DNA of 64,000 nt from Formosa haliotis (lineage in GTDB: Bacteria; Bacteroidota; Bacteroidia; Flavobacteriales; Flavobacteriaceae). The position numbers and the translations under genes were made by a program. The DNA lies in assembly GCF_001685485.1 (NCBI RefSeq), contig NZ_BDEL01000001.1:1795501-1859500 (forward strand). The letters are read 5' to 3'. The notes under the pieces are model-generated. The model ran no database searches, was not told where the DNA came from, and saw only the letters and a program-made list of their open reading frames with translations. Position 1 is the stretch's first letter, and each line of letters starts with the position of its first letter. Shown piece by piece: positions 37,815 to 46,223 of this stretch.

Positions 37815-38699
37815 TTAAGATTGCTTTCTATGTCTCTCGCATGCTAGCAAGGTGTTTTTTAACAACATAGCAATAGTCATTGGTCCTACACCACCAGGAA
37901 CAGGAGTAATATAACTTGCTTTTTTACTCACATTTACAAAATCTACATCCCCTGTAATTTTATATCCTTTTGCGGTTGTATCATCTGCAACACGTGTAAT
38001 TCCAACATCTATAATTACAGCATCATCTTTTACCATTTCTGCTTTTAAGAAATTAGGAACTCCTAACGCAGAGATTATAATATCTGCTTGCGAAGTAATT
38101 TGTGTAATATTCTTAGTGTGACTATGCGTAAGCGTTACGGTAGAATTTCCAGGAAATCCTTTTCTTCCCATTAAAATACTCATTGGGCGACCAACAATAT
38201 GAGAACGTCCTATAACCACGGTGTGCTTTCCACTCGTTTCTACGCCGTATCGCTCTAATAATTCTAGAATCCCGAAAGGAGTAGCCGGAATAAATGTCGT
38301 CATATCTAAAGCCATTTTTCCGAAGTTTGCAGGATGAAAACCATCTACATCTTTATCTGGATTTACAGCTAATAATACTTTTTGTTCGTTGATTTGTTCT
38401 GGTAAAGGCAACTGAACAATAAACCCGTCAATTTTAGGATCTTCGTTAAGTTCTTGAATTTTATCTAACAATTCAACTTCACTTGTTGTATTAGACATTT
38501 TAACTAAAGTAGACTCGAAACCTACACGCTCGCAAGCACGTACTTTACTACCTACGTAAGTTAAACTAGCACCGTCGTTACCAACAATTATAGCTGCTAA
38601 ATGTGGGACTTTCTCCCCTTTAGCTTTCATTTTTTTAACTTGCTCGGCGATTTCGTCCTTAATATCGTTACTAACCTTTTTTCCGTCTAAAATTGTCAT
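37815..38699 (-). CDS. folD: Methylenetetrahydrofolate dehydrogenase / cyclohydrolase
   Basis: Bifunctional enzyme that interconverts 5,10-methylene-, methenyl- and 10-formyl-tetrahydrofolate with NADP. The 294-residue protein has the catalytic Lys region YVGSKVRACERVGF (near residue 52), QLPLPEQINEQKVLLAVNPDKDVDGFHP near 95-125 (in part), the NADP loop VIGRSHIVGRPMSILMGRKG near 165, and the closing PVPGGVGPMTIAMLLKNT. It starts 34 bases after ffh and may share its transcript, and ends in its own terminator. Confidence 0.96.
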   Translation of the reverse strand: MTILDGKKVSNDIKDEIAEQVKKMKAKGEKVPHLAAIIVGNDGASLTYVGSKVRACERVGFESTLVKMSNTTSEVELLDKIQELNEDPKIDGFIVQLPLPEQINEQKVLLAVNPDKDVDGFHPANFGKMALDMTTFIPATPFGILELLERYGVETSGKHTVVIGRSHIVGRPMSILMGRKGFPGNSTVTLTHSHTKNITQITSQADIIISALGVPNFLKAEMVKDDAVIIDVGITRVADDTTAKGYKITGDVDFVNVSKKASYITPVPGGVGPMTIAMLLKNTLLACERHRKQS

Positions 38700-38733
38700 G
38701 GGAAGTATTTTATTTTTTATTTAGATTATAAAA

Positions 38734-40062
38734 TTAACGCATGTTTTTCATGGCTTGCATCATACGTTTACCGCCACCACCTTGCATCATTTTCATCATT
38801 TTACTCATTTGGTCAAACTGTTTCAACAACTGATTGACTTGTTGTACAGACGTTCCAGACCCTTTTCCTATACGCTTTTTTCTGCTAGCATTTATAATTG
38901 AAGGATTGGTACGTTCTTGAACCGTCATAGAATGAATAATCGCTTCAATATGTTTAAAAGCATCGTCATCGATATCGATATCTTTCATCATTTTTCCAGC
39001 GCCAGGTATCATTCCAATAAGGTCTTTCATATTACCCATTTTCTTGATTTGCTGAATCTGCTGTAAGAAATCGTCGAAACCGAATTGATTCTTTGCAATT
39101 TTCTTTTGAAGTTTTCTCGCCTCTTCTTCATCAAACTGCTCTTGAGCACGTTCTACAAGCGACACCACATCTCCCATTCCAAGGATACGATCGGCCATAC
39201 GAGACGGATAGAACACATCGATAGCTTCCATCTTCTCTCCTGTACCAATAAATTTAATTGGTTTATCGACTACAGATTTAATCGATATGGCAGCTCCACC
39301 ACGTGTATCACCATCTAACTTGGTTAAGATAACACCATCAAAATTTAAGATGTCGTTAAAGGCTTTAGCTGTATTCACCGCATCTTGACCTGTCATAGAA
39401 TCTACAACAAATAAAGTTTCTTGAGGCTTAATGGCTTTATGAATTTCAGAAATTTCATCCATCATCGCTTCATCTACTGCTAAACGACCTGCGGTATCAA
39501 TAATTACCACATTAAATCCGTTTGCCTTAGCGTGTTCGATACCGGCTTGAGCAATAGCTACAGGGTTACTGTTTCCTTTATCGCTAAATACCTCAACGTT
39601 AATCTGATCTCCAACGACATGTAACTGGTCTATCGCCGCTGGACGATACACATCACACGCAACTAAAAGCGGTTTCTTGGTTTTCTTTGTTTTAAGATAG
39701 TTTGCTAATTTTCCTGAAAATGTTGTTTTACCAGAACCTTGTAAACCCGACATCAAAATTACGCTAGGCGTACCAGATAAATTAATCCCAGCAGCATCAC
39801 CTCCCATTAATTCTGTTAGTTCGTCTTTAACGATTTTAACCATTAATTGCCCAGGTTGTAAAGACGTTAATACATCTTGACCAAGAGCTTTTTCTTTTAC
39901 CCTAGTAGTAAAATCTTTCGCAATTTTAAAGTTAACATCGGCATCTAATAAAGCACGACGTACTTCTTTTAAAGTCTCTGCAACATTAACTTCCGTTATA
40001 CTTCCATGTCCTTTAAGAACGTGTAACGCTTTATCTAACTTTTCACTTAAATTATTAAACAT
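38734..40062 (-). CDS. ffh: Signal recognition particle protein Ffh
   Basis: GTPase that binds signal sequences and 4.5S RNA and targets membrane proteins to the SecYEG/SecDF machinery. The 442-residue protein has the N domain, the G domain with G1 SGLQGSGKTTFSGKLA near residue 105, DTAGR near 190 and TKLDGDTRGG near 248, then the methionine-rich M domain (QMSKMMKMMQGGGGKRMMQ at the C terminus). The -7 element TAAATTTG (40089-40096, minus) lies 26 bases before the ATG. No SRP RNA gene was seen in this window. Confidence 0.96.
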   Translation of the reverse strand: MFNNLSEKLDKALHVLKGHGSITEVNVAETLKEVRRALLDADVNFKIAKDFTTRVKEKALGQDVLTSLQPGQLMVKIVKDELTELMGGDAAGINLSGTPSVILMSGLQGSGKTTFSGKLANYLKTKKTKKPLLVACDVYRPAAIDQLHVVGDQINVEVFSDKGNSNPVAIAQAGIEHAKANGFNVVIIDTAGRLAVDEAMMDEISEIHKAIKPQETLFVVDSMTGQDAVNTAKAFNDILNFDGVILTKLDGDTRGGAAISIKSVVDKPIKFIGTGEKMEAIDVFYPSRMADRILGMGDVVSLVERAQEQFDEEEARKLQKKIAKNQFGFDDFLQQIQQIKKMGNMKDLIGMIPGAGKMMKDIDIDDDAFKHIEAIIHSMTVQERTNPSIINASRKKRIGKGSGTSVQQVNQLLKQFDQMSKMMKMMQGGGGKRMMQAMKNMR

Positions 40063-40307
40063 AAACTTTCATCAAATTTTAAGAAGTGCAAATTTAATGA
40101 TTTGAAGCGTATTAATGAAGTATTGACGAAATAAAAAACCAAAGAGCAGCTATTCTTTTTTAATATACTACGAACCTAGGGATATAGGCGGGTAAACCTT
40201 AAGAGTGTTAAAACTAAAAACATGTAAATCATCAATTTTTTAACACCTCAATTATTAAAAAGATAAATTTTACATGTAAAAATTAGGCTAAATGAAATTT
40301 AATTTCC

Positions 40308-40350
40308 TATTTTTGGTAAACCAATCTGGTAAATCAGTTTGGTTTACCAG
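40308..40350 (+). promoter_or_regulatory. Orphan promoter with three TTGGT-NN-ACCAA operator-like sites at 13-bp period
   Basis: Three 12-bp imperfect palindromes sit in a row: TTGGTAAACCAA (40313), CTGGTAAATCAG (40326) and TTGGTTTACCAG (40339). The first overlaps a -7 element TATTTTTG. The half-site matches the binding pattern of FadR/UxuR-type GntR regulators (TTGGT-NN-ACCAA). No gene lies downstream on the plus strand, so this may be what is left of a sugar-acid operon. Whether any regulator still binds is unknown. Confidence 0.6.
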
Positions 40351-40460
40351 ATTTAAAAGAAAAAGAATCTTTTCAGTAGTATTTTAACAAATGGTATAGC
40401 GTATACCTTAACAAGGAAACGATATAAAATACAAACTGAATAGGTTTGAAAAGCAGAAAT

Positions 40461-40487
40461 TAAAAAACAGTTTTAAACCTGTTTTAA
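40461..40487 (-). terminator. Possible intrinsic terminator of the UDG-family gene
   Basis: On the minus strand AAACAG and CTGTTT pair around an eight-base loop and are followed by T6-AATTT. The stem is short. Confidence 0.45.
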
Positions 40488-40502
40488 TAGATATAAAAAA
40501 TA

Positions 40503-41156
40503 TTAAAAAAACTCGCGGTATTGCATAATACGAAAATCTTGAGTAGTGAATTTTGAATTAGTCCGTTTAATTTGCTTATACAATGACATACCGCCAACAG
40601 CTCTATTAGCCGCGCCAGACGGTGCGGTTAAGGAGACGGTTGAAATGAGTCTATCTCCAATACTAAATTCATGAATTCTTGGCACTTCATTAGATATAAC
40701 ACGTAACTTTAAACCATAAGTTTTTAAATGCTTTCTAAAGAAATATTCAGGTCCATTTTTACTATTTCCTCCCGTAAACAATAAGGTATCTACTTTTGGA
40801 TATTGTTTTAAATACCCCACCACATCGCGCAAAGTAATATTTTGCATACCAAGATCGGAAGCATCTATTTTAGACCGCTCGGCACTTTCTACGATATCGC
40901 AAATACCAATACCTCTTGATTTTAAAAAATTTTTACGCTGAAGAATAGCCTCTTGGGTATCTTCAAACTTTAAATTTAATTGGAATATGGCGTCTAAGAT
41001 TGGCCATAATTGTCCGTCGATACTACCGTAGCAAAAATTTACATCGCCAGGTTTTAGTTGGCCCATACTAAATCGCGGCGGCGGTAAAGTACCTACAATT
41101 AATTTGGTTGCATTTTCAGGAATAAAAGGCGCATAAGGATGCCGATGTATAAACAT
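40503..41156 (-). CDS. Uracil-DNA glycosylase family protein (divergent)
   Basis: A 217-residue protein with a UDG-superfamily core: strand-loop KLIVGTLPPPRFS near residue 20 in the place of motif A and LTAPSGAANRAVGGM near residue 180 in the place of motif B. The catalytic residues differ from the classical forms (no GQDPYH). It may process damaged bases or may no longer be a glycosylase. A middle segment (FRKHLKTYGLKLRVIS) fits the fold. The ATG gives MFIHRHPYAPFIPENA. It stands alone; the small THX gene is divergent 46 bases upstream. Confidence 0.7.
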   Translation of the reverse strand: MFIHRHPYAPFIPENATKLIVGTLPPPRFSMGQLKPGDVNFCYGSIDGQLWPILDAIFQLNLKFEDTQEAILQRKNFLKSRGIGICDIVESAERSKIDASDLGMQNITLRDVVGYLKQYPKVDTLLFTGGNSKNGPEYFFRKHLKTYGLKLRVISNEVPRIHEFSIGDRLISTVSLTAPSGAANRAVGGMSLYKQIKRTNSKFTTQDFRIMQYREFF

Positions 41157-41202
41157 TCTTTTTTGTAGTTTGCACTAAAATTACTACTTTAAAACAAAAA
41201 CA

Positions 41203-41340
41203 ATGGGAAGAGGAGATAAAAAAACCAAACGAGGTAAAATTAGTCGGGGAACGTATGGCGTAAGACGTCCGCGCATAAAGAAAAAAGTACATCCAGAGAC
41301 CAAAATAAATCTCGATAAAGATCCTACAGTAAAACGCTAA
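41203..41340 (+). CDS. 30S ribosomal protein THX
   Basis: A 45-residue basic protein starting MGRGDKKTKRGKISRGTYGV, a close match to bacterial THX (bTHX), a small 30S subunit protein found in Thermus and Bacteroidota. The RRPRIKKKVHPETK stretch follows. It is short enough to be missed by many gene finders. It stands alone between the UDG-family gene (divergent) and the small membrane protein gene, and probably has its own promoter. Confidence 0.88.
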   Translation: MGRGDKKTKRGKISRGTYGVRRPRIKKKVHPETKINLDKDPTVKR

Positions 41341-41489
41341 CTCTATTTGAACACTATAATTGTATTCTATTATTGAGTCACACTTAATGTATCAGGATCT
41401 CATTATACTATTATACACCTTACGATTTAGAATTTAGCAAACATGCAGCGTGACGTCAAACAAATATTCCAATAACCATTTACAATAAA

Positions 41490-41828
41490 TTACCGTTTTA
41501 GCATATTACCAAAACGTTGCCCAAATTTATAAGCGAAGAAAACAGCAAAAACAATTATAGTTATTGTTGAAAACACATAAAGGGAATATATCAACACATC
41601 GTCTTTAGAATTAAAACAAAATTCTGCTGTAACACAAGCTTCTAAAGTTTTCTTGGAAGATACCGTTAACACAAAACTAATTAAAAGAATAACCGCAATC
41701 ACCGAAACGATATACCAACCGGTATTTTTTTTCGGTGTTTCTCCTGTGGGTGTAAAGGCCTTCCGTTCTTCTTCAGACCGTTTATTATCTTGTAAAGACC
41801 AGCTCGGTTTCTGTTGAGAGTTGCTCAT
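41490..41828 (-). CDS. Hypothetical small membrane protein
   Basis: A 112-residue protein with two predicted spans: WYIVSVIAVILLISFVLTV (about 38-56) and LIYSLYVFSTITIIVFAVFFAY (about 80-101). The N-terminal 35 residues are polar (SNSQQKPSWSLQDNKRSEEE). The ends of both genes overlap: its ATG lies inside the last 44 bases of yaaA, which implies cotranscription. The loop holds two cysteines (CVTAEFC). No family recognised. Confidence 0.65.
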   Translation of the reverse strand: MSNSQQKPSWSLQDNKRSEEERKAFTPTGETPKKNTGWYIVSVIAVILLISFVLTVSSKKTLEACVTAEFCFNSKDDVLIYSLYVFSTITIIVFAVFFAYKFGQRFGNMLKR

Positions 41829-42543
41829 CGTATCGGTAATTTTCGTAATTAAATCCTTTTAAATCTTCAATAGTCTGTGCATTTGTATCTATTACATAAC
41901 GAGCCATATACCCTCTTGCAATTTTAGCATAGGTGGCAATCATTTTGTATTCGCCATTTTTAAAATTTTTAAATGTGGCATGTATAACTGGTACTTTTAA
42001 GGCCTTAACATCTACCGCTTTAAAATATTCATTACTCGCTAAATTCAAAAACAATTCGCCGTCTTCTAAATCTTCATTTAGAGCTTTGGTAATCGTTGTT
42101 TTCCAAAATTCGTATAAATTCTTTTTGGTTCCAACAGGCAATTTTGTTCCCATTTCTAAACGGTAAGCCTGTATTAAATCTAAGGGTTTTAAAACTCCAT
42201 ATAGTCCAGAAATAATTCGGACAGTATTTTGTAGCTGACTTAATTTATCTTTTTCAATTGAATATGCATCAAATCCTCTATACACATCGCCATTAAATGC
42301 ATAAATAGCTTGTCTAGAATTCTCTCTAGTAAATGGCAATTCCCACTCTTGATTACGCTCGTAATTTAACTGCCCCAATGCATCTGAAATATGCATTAAT
42401 TTAGATAAACTTTTAGCCGATTTCTTTTTAACCACCTTATTTAAACGTTCGGCTTCTTTTAAAAAAATGGCTTGAGTGGAAACATCAGTTGGCAATTCGC
42501 GTTCAAAATCTAGCGATTTTGCTGGAGATATTACTAATTTCAT
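41785..42543 (-). CDS. yaaA: Peroxide stress protein YaaA
   Basis: A 252-residue protein of the YaaA (DUF328) family, which in E. coli lowers intracellular iron during hydrogen peroxide stress. It starts MKLVISPAKSLDFERELP, the family's usual beginning, and has FTRENSRQAIYAFNGDVYRGFDA (in part: QAIYAFNGDVYRGFDA), SGLYGVLKPLDLIQAYRLEMG and IATYAKIARGYMARYVI. It is the first gene of a two-gene unit; the downstream membrane protein gene overlaps it by 44 bases. No peroxide-response site was identified. Confidence 0.92.
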   Translation of the reverse strand: MKLVISPAKSLDFERELPTDVSTQAIFLKEAERLNKVVKKKSAKSLSKLMHISDALGQLNYERNQEWELPFTRENSRQAIYAFNGDVYRGFDAYSIEKDKLSQLQNTVRIISGLYGVLKPLDLIQAYRLEMGTKLPVGTKKNLYEFWKTTITKALNEDLEDGELFLNLASNEYFKAVDVKALKVPVIHATFKNFKNGEYKMIATYAKIARGYMARYVIDTNAQTIEDLKGFNYENYRYDEQLSTETELVFTR

Positions 42544-42850
42544 TTATTTCAGGTTATTCAAATTCAACATTAATATTGATTTCTATTTTAAAATCATTCT
42601 GACTCTCAGTTTTCTGCAACACTATAATAATTTCGTCATATTGAACTCCTGCCCGAGGCAAGACATTTCTATATCTCATCAAACTTGTAAATAATCACTT
42701 TATGATGAGACTTTGAAATTGAATTCAGCATGGCAAGAAACCTTATAATTAATTACAGATATTCAAAAAGTCATGTAAAATTAAGCATCTAACCTCTCAA
42801 ATAGAATAGATAAAGACTGTTATTTCTTATTTATGAATAACAAATATTTA
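42544..42850. other. Gap upstream of yaaA with an inverted repeat
   Basis: This 307-base gap lies between yaaA and rluD on the minus strand. TCTCATCA (42674-42681) and TGATGAGA (42703-42710) form an inverted repeat with a 21-base loop. Short pieces (CTGCCCGAGGCA, TTCAGCATGG) resemble words of the dispersed repeat near 19,400-20,100, so this may be an old, decayed copy. No gene is supported. Confidence 0.5.
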
Positions 42851-43894
42851 TTACTCTTCAACTTCCTGATGCTTAACATAATGTCTCCATTTCTCGATAC
42901 ACTGCTGCATATCGTCAGGAATTTCGGTGTTAAAGCGCATAAATTCCTTGGTTCTTGGATGCTCGAAACCTAAGGTTTTTGCATGTAAGGCTTGTCTTGG
43001 CAAAATTTTAAAACAATTATCTACAAACTGCTTATATTTTGTAAAGGTGGTTCCCTTTAATATTTTTTCTCCTCCGTAACGTTCATCATTAAATAGGGTA
43101 TGCCCAATATGTTTCATATGAACACGAATTTGATGTGTTCTTCCTGTTTCTAATTTACAAGATACCAAAGTAACATATCCCAGTCGCTCTATAACTTTAT
43201 AGTGCGTCACGGCCGGTTTTCCTTTCTCGGCTTCATCTCCAAAAAACACGGTGTTTTGAAGTCTGTTTTTAGGGTGACGCCCAATATTACCTTCTACCGT
43301 ACCTTCTTCTTCCTCTACATTCCCCCAAACAATAGCAACATATTCACGCTCTGATGTTTTTTCGGCAAATTGAAAAGACAAATGCGCCATGGCTTCTTCG
43401 GTCTTCGCAACAACCAACAAGCCACTAGTATCTTTATCTATTCTATGTACCAAACCTGGGCGACCAGAAGAGTTTTCTGGAAGGTTATCAAAATGATAAA
43501 TTAAAGCATTAATTAAAGTTCCAGAATAATTTCCGTGTCCTGGATGCACGACCATTCCTGCTGGCTTATTTACAACCAACAAGTCGTCGTCTTCGTAAAC
43601 TATATCTATCGGAATATTCTCCCCTACAAGTAAATTCTCGTATGGCGGATGTGCAAAAAGCACTTTTATAACATCGTTTCCTTTTACCTTATAATTAGAT
43701 TTAACGGGAACGCCATTTACATAAATATTTCCTGATTTTGCAGCGGCTTGAATTTTACTTCGCGTGGCATTTTCAACAAAATTCATTAAATATTTATCTA
43801 TTCTAAGCGGCGATTGCCCCTTCTCTGCTGTAAACGCATAATGCTCGTAAAGCTCGTCTTCGGCCTCTTCATTTTGTGGTGTATACTCACTCAT
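42851..43894 (-). CDS. rluD: 23S rRNA pseudouridine synthase RluD
   Basis: RluA-family synthase that modifies the helix 69 loop of 23S rRNA. The 347-residue protein has an S4 domain (LRIDKYLMNFVENATRSKIQAAAKSG, in parts, residues 30-55) and the catalytic segment LVHRIDKDTSGLLVVAKTEEA with the active Asp near residue 150. TGRTHQIRVHMKHIGHTLFNDERYGG (in part) follows. The N terminus is acidic (TPQNEEAEDELYEHY). It begins three bases after the PASTA gene, so they are cotranscribed. RluD is the best fit by length and order; RluC is a less likely alternative. Confidence 0.9.
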   Translation of the reverse strand: MSEYTPQNEEAEDELYEHYAFTAEKGQSPLRIDKYLMNFVENATRSKIQAAAKSGNIYVNGVPVKSNYKVKGNDVIKVLFAHPPYENLLVGENIPIDIVYEDDDLLVVNKPAGMVVHPGHGNYSGTLINALIYHFDNLPENSSGRPGLVHRIDKDTSGLLVVAKTEEAMAHLSFQFAEKTSEREYVAIVWGNVEEEEGTVEGNIGRHPKNRLQNTVFFGDEAEKGKPAVTHYKVIERLGYVTLVSCKLETGRTHQIRVHMKHIGHTLFNDERYGGEKILKGTTFTKYKQFVDNCFKILPRQALHAKTLGFEHPRTKEFMRFNTEIPDDMQQCIEKWRHYVKHQEVEE

Positions 43895-43897
43895 AAT

Positions 43898-44455
43898 TTA
43901 CTCTGGTCTATTACCGTTTCCTAACACTAAATCGATTTTAGAGGTTTTAGGTAACATATCGCCTGGTTTTATTTCTTCTCCTTGATGAGACACTTCTAAA
44001 ACCATATCCTTTCCTATATTATCAACATACATAATGGTTCCTACCTGGAAACCTAAGGCTTCTAAAGTAGGTTTTGCTTGACGAAAGGTACGATCTGTTA
44101 ATTCTGGTACTAACACTTTTCTATATCCTGACGGATTAAGTGTGATATATATTTTTCTGTCTTCTTTAACCTTAAATCCTGCTTTAGGATCTTGTTCTAT
44201 CACCGAAAACTTTGGGTAGTCTGGATTATAATTTGCAGAATCTTGAATTTGCATAACTAATTTGTTCTTTTCTAATTCAGATTTAGCTACTTCTATAGAA
44301 ACTCCCGTTAAATCTGGAACGGTTTCAAACTCTCCGTGATTTGTAGTATTATCTAACCACTTTAACATAAAGTAACTCAATAAAAAAATAGCCACTACAG
44401 CTAAAAGTAAATTCAGAAAAAAAGTTTTACTCGTAAGAAATCTAAAAAGGTTCAT
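43898..44455 (-). CDS. PASTA domain-containing membrane protein
   Basis: A 185-residue protein with one N-terminal membrane span (FFLNLLLAVVAIFLLSYFMLKW, residues ~12-33) and two extracytoplasmic PASTA domains (VPDLTGVSIEVAKSELEKN, and VPELTDRTFRQAKPTLEALG). PASTA domains bind peptidoglycan or muropeptides. The gene lies between ddl, which makes D-Ala-D-Ala, and rluD, so a link to the cell wall is plausible. The longer frame to 44476 uses TTG inside the -7 element TATCTTTG (44474-44481), so I use the ATG at 44455. Confidence 0.88.
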   Translation of the reverse strand: MNLFRFLTSKTFFLNLLLAVVAIFLLSYFMLKWLDNTTNHGEFETVPDLTGVSIEVAKSELEKNKLVMQIQDSANYNPDYPKFSVIEQDPKAGFKVKEDRKIYITLNPSGYRKVLVPELTDRTFRQAKPTLEALGFQVGTIMYVDNIGKDMVLEVSHQGEEIKPGDMLPKTSKIDLVLGNGNRPE

Positions 44456-44559
44456 GTGATAGAATTTGATAGGCAAAGATATAAAAACCGTTCCGTTTTT
44501 ACTTTTGATTAATAAATGATATTTTAGCTAAACGATTTTTTCCATCGTTTGTTATTGTT

Positions 44560-45534
44560 ATGAAAAAAAATATAGCCATCATCATGGGCGGATATTCTAG
44601 CGAATATCAAATCTCCCTAAATAGCGGAAACGTTGTATACCAAACACTTGACAAATCAAAATATAATGCTTTTAGGATTCATATTTTTGAAAATAAATGG
44701 GTTTATGTTGATGATGAAAATCAAGAATTTCCGATAGATAAAAATGATTTTTCGGTGACTATCAATGGGAATAAAACCACTTTTGCTTGTGTTTTTAATG
44801 CCATTCATGGTGCTCCAGGCGAAGATGGCTTCCTTCAAGGCTATTTTAAACTTATAAACCTGCCACAAACCAGTTGCGACATGTACCAAGCAGCGGTAAC
44901 GTATAACAAGCGCGATTGTTTAAGTATTTTAAAGCCTTATGGCATAAAAACAGCTGAATCTTACTATTTAAATTTGGGCGATACTATTAATGAAGATGCT
45001 ATAATTGAAAAGGTTGGTCTGCCATGTTTTGTAAAAGCAAACAAAGCCGGAAGTAGTTTTGGTGTTACCAAAGCTTACAAAAAAGAAGATTTAAAACTGT
45101 CTATAGAAACGGCATTTAAAGAAGATGATGAAATTATTATTGAATCGTTTTTAGATGGTGTAGAAGTTTCTGTAGGAGTGATTACCTATCAAGGTAAAAC
45201 CAAAGTATTACCGATTACAGAAATTGTAAGTGAAAATGATTTTTTCGATTATAAAGCAAAATATTTAGGACAGTCGCAAGAAATCACCCCTGCCCGATTA
45301 ACAAAAACCCAAGAAGAGCAAGTCAATACCTTAGCAAAAAAAGTGTACGAGGTTTTAAAAATGAAAGGCTTTTCTAGAAGCGAATATATTTTTAAAGACG
45401 GTGAACCACATTTGTTAGAAATAAATACGGTACCGGGCATGACTAAAGAAAGTATACTACCTCAACAAGCTGCTGCTGCTGGAATATCCTTAGCCGATTT
45501 GTTTGACAGCGCTATTGTTGAAGCTTTAAAGTAG
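44560..45534 (+). CDS. ddl: D-alanine--D-alanine ligase
   Basis: ATP-grasp enzyme that makes the D-Ala-D-Ala dipeptide for peptidoglycan. The 324-residue protein has the N-terminal IMGGYSSEYQISLNSG motif, the GAPGEDGFLQGYFKLI segment, VKANKAGSSFGVTKA for ATP, EVSVGVITYQGKTKVLPITEI and the C-terminal LEINTVPGMTKESILPQQAAAAG (in part: LEINTVPGMTKES). It is divergent from the PASTA gene with a 104-base shared gap. Followed by a repeat-bearing gap before coaD. Confidence 0.94.
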   Translation: MKKNIAIIMGGYSSEYQISLNSGNVVYQTLDKSKYNAFRIHIFENKWVYVDDENQEFPIDKNDFSVTINGNKTTFACVFNAIHGAPGEDGFLQGYFKLINLPQTSCDMYQAAVTYNKRDCLSILKPYGIKTAESYYLNLGDTINEDAIIEKVGLPCFVKANKAGSSFGVTKAYKKEDLKLSIETAFKEDDEIIIESFLDGVEVSVGVITYQGKTKVLPITEIVSENDFFDYKAKYLGQSQEITPARLTKTQEEQVNTLAKKVYEVLKMKGFSRSEYIFKDGEPHLLEINTVPGMTKESILPQQAAAAGISLADLFDSAIVEALK

Positions 45535-45740
45535 ATTTTGGGAATATTCATTCTGAAGTTATTTTAGAATCGCTCGCCGTGTTACCCTGAAACAGGTTCA
45601 GGGTAACCATTATTTGGCTTTTTTCAGAAAAAAAAAAACTTTGAACTTCTGTAACTTCGAATCTCCGTAACTTTGATACTTTGATACTTTATTAATCCCC
45701 CAAAAACACAACTTTAAAATAAAAACCGTAATTTTAAATT
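45535..45740. other. Gap between ddl and coaD with a dispersed palindrome
   Basis: The 206-base gap contains the palindrome GTTACCCTGAA-ACAGG-TTCAGGGTAAC (45581-45607), a -7 element TAACTTTG (45668-45675), and AT-rich words (ACTTTGATACTTTGATACTT) like the microrepeat after the 271-bp array. No coding frame. Confidence 0.7.
45581..45607. repeat. Dispersed palindromic repeat (TGAA-ACAGG-TTCA type)
   Basis: GTTACCCTGAA and TTCAGGGTAAC form an 11-bp perfect stem around ACAGG. The same core sits in the 271-bp tandem units at 19402, 19673 and 19944 with different arms. It is probably a copy of the same repeat family. Confidence 0.75.
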
Positions 45741-46205
45741 ATGAAACGTGCTATTTTCCCAGGGTCTTTCGACCCCTTAACTTTAGGCCATTACGATATT
45801 ATATCTCGTGGTGTAAAAGTCTTTGATGAAATTATTGTTGCCATCGGAATTAATTCTGATAAAAAATACATGTTCTCACTAGAAGAACGCTTACAGTTTA
45901 TAAAAGACACGTTTAAAGATGAACCAAAAGTAACCGTAACTACGTATTCTGGTTTAACGGTTGATTTTTGTCAGAAAATGGATGTTGAATTTATTTTACG
46001 AGGCCTTAGAAATCCAGCCGATTTCGAGTTTGAAAAAGCCATTGCACAAACCAACAGAAAACTATCTGAAATTGAAACCGTATTTTTATTAACCTCTTCT
46101 AAAACCTCGTTTATTAGTTCGAGTATTGTTAGAGATGTTATTAGAAATAATGGAGATTATACCTTGCTTGTTCCAGACAATGTAAGAATAAAAAAGGCAC
46201 CTTAA
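45741..46205 (+). CDS. coaD: Phosphopantetheine adenylyltransferase
   Basis: Transfers AMP from ATP to 4'-phosphopantetheine in coenzyme A biosynthesis. The 154-residue protein starts MKRAIFPGSFDPLTLGHYDI, with the nucleotidyltransferase TxGH variant (TLGH), and carries ILRGLRNPADFEFEKAIAQTN and TSFISSSIVRDVIRN. All are typical of CoaD. The stop codon lies inside the stem-loop of the terminator at 46191-46222, so the terminator has invaded the gene end. Confidence 0.95.
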   Translation: MKRAIFPGSFDPLTLGHYDIISRGVKVFDEIIVAIGINSDKKYMFSLEERLQFIKDTFKDEPKVTVTTYSGLTVDFCQKMDVEFILRGLRNPADFEFEKAIAQTNRKLSEIETVFLLTSSKTSFISSSIVRDVIRNNGDYTLLVPDNVRIKKAP

Positions 46206-46222
46206 TTTTTAGGTGCCTTTTC
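46191..46222. terminator. Bidirectional terminator overlapping the coaD stop
   Basis: AAAAAGGCACCT and AGGTGCCTTTT pair around a short AT-rich loop that contains the coaD TAA (46203-46205). It also serves the convergent SulP transporter gene, which ends at 46224. Confidence 0.88.
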
Positions 46223-46223
46223 T

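Larger units (their letters stand above)
40063..40502. other. 440-base gap upstream of ffh with an orphan operator cluster
   Basis: No gene fits here. It holds the ffh -7 element (40089-40096, minus), a three-site operator cluster (40313-40350) with a plus-strand -7 element TATTTTTG at 40308-40315, a palindrome GGTATA-GCG-TATACC (40391-40405), and a terminator for the UDG-family gene near 40461-40487. The plus-strand promoter has no gene downstream. Confidence 0.7.

Noticed and set aside
44456..44476. TTG start for the PASTA gene at 44476
   Set aside because: It lies within the -7 element; the ATG at 44455 gives a normal membrane anchor.
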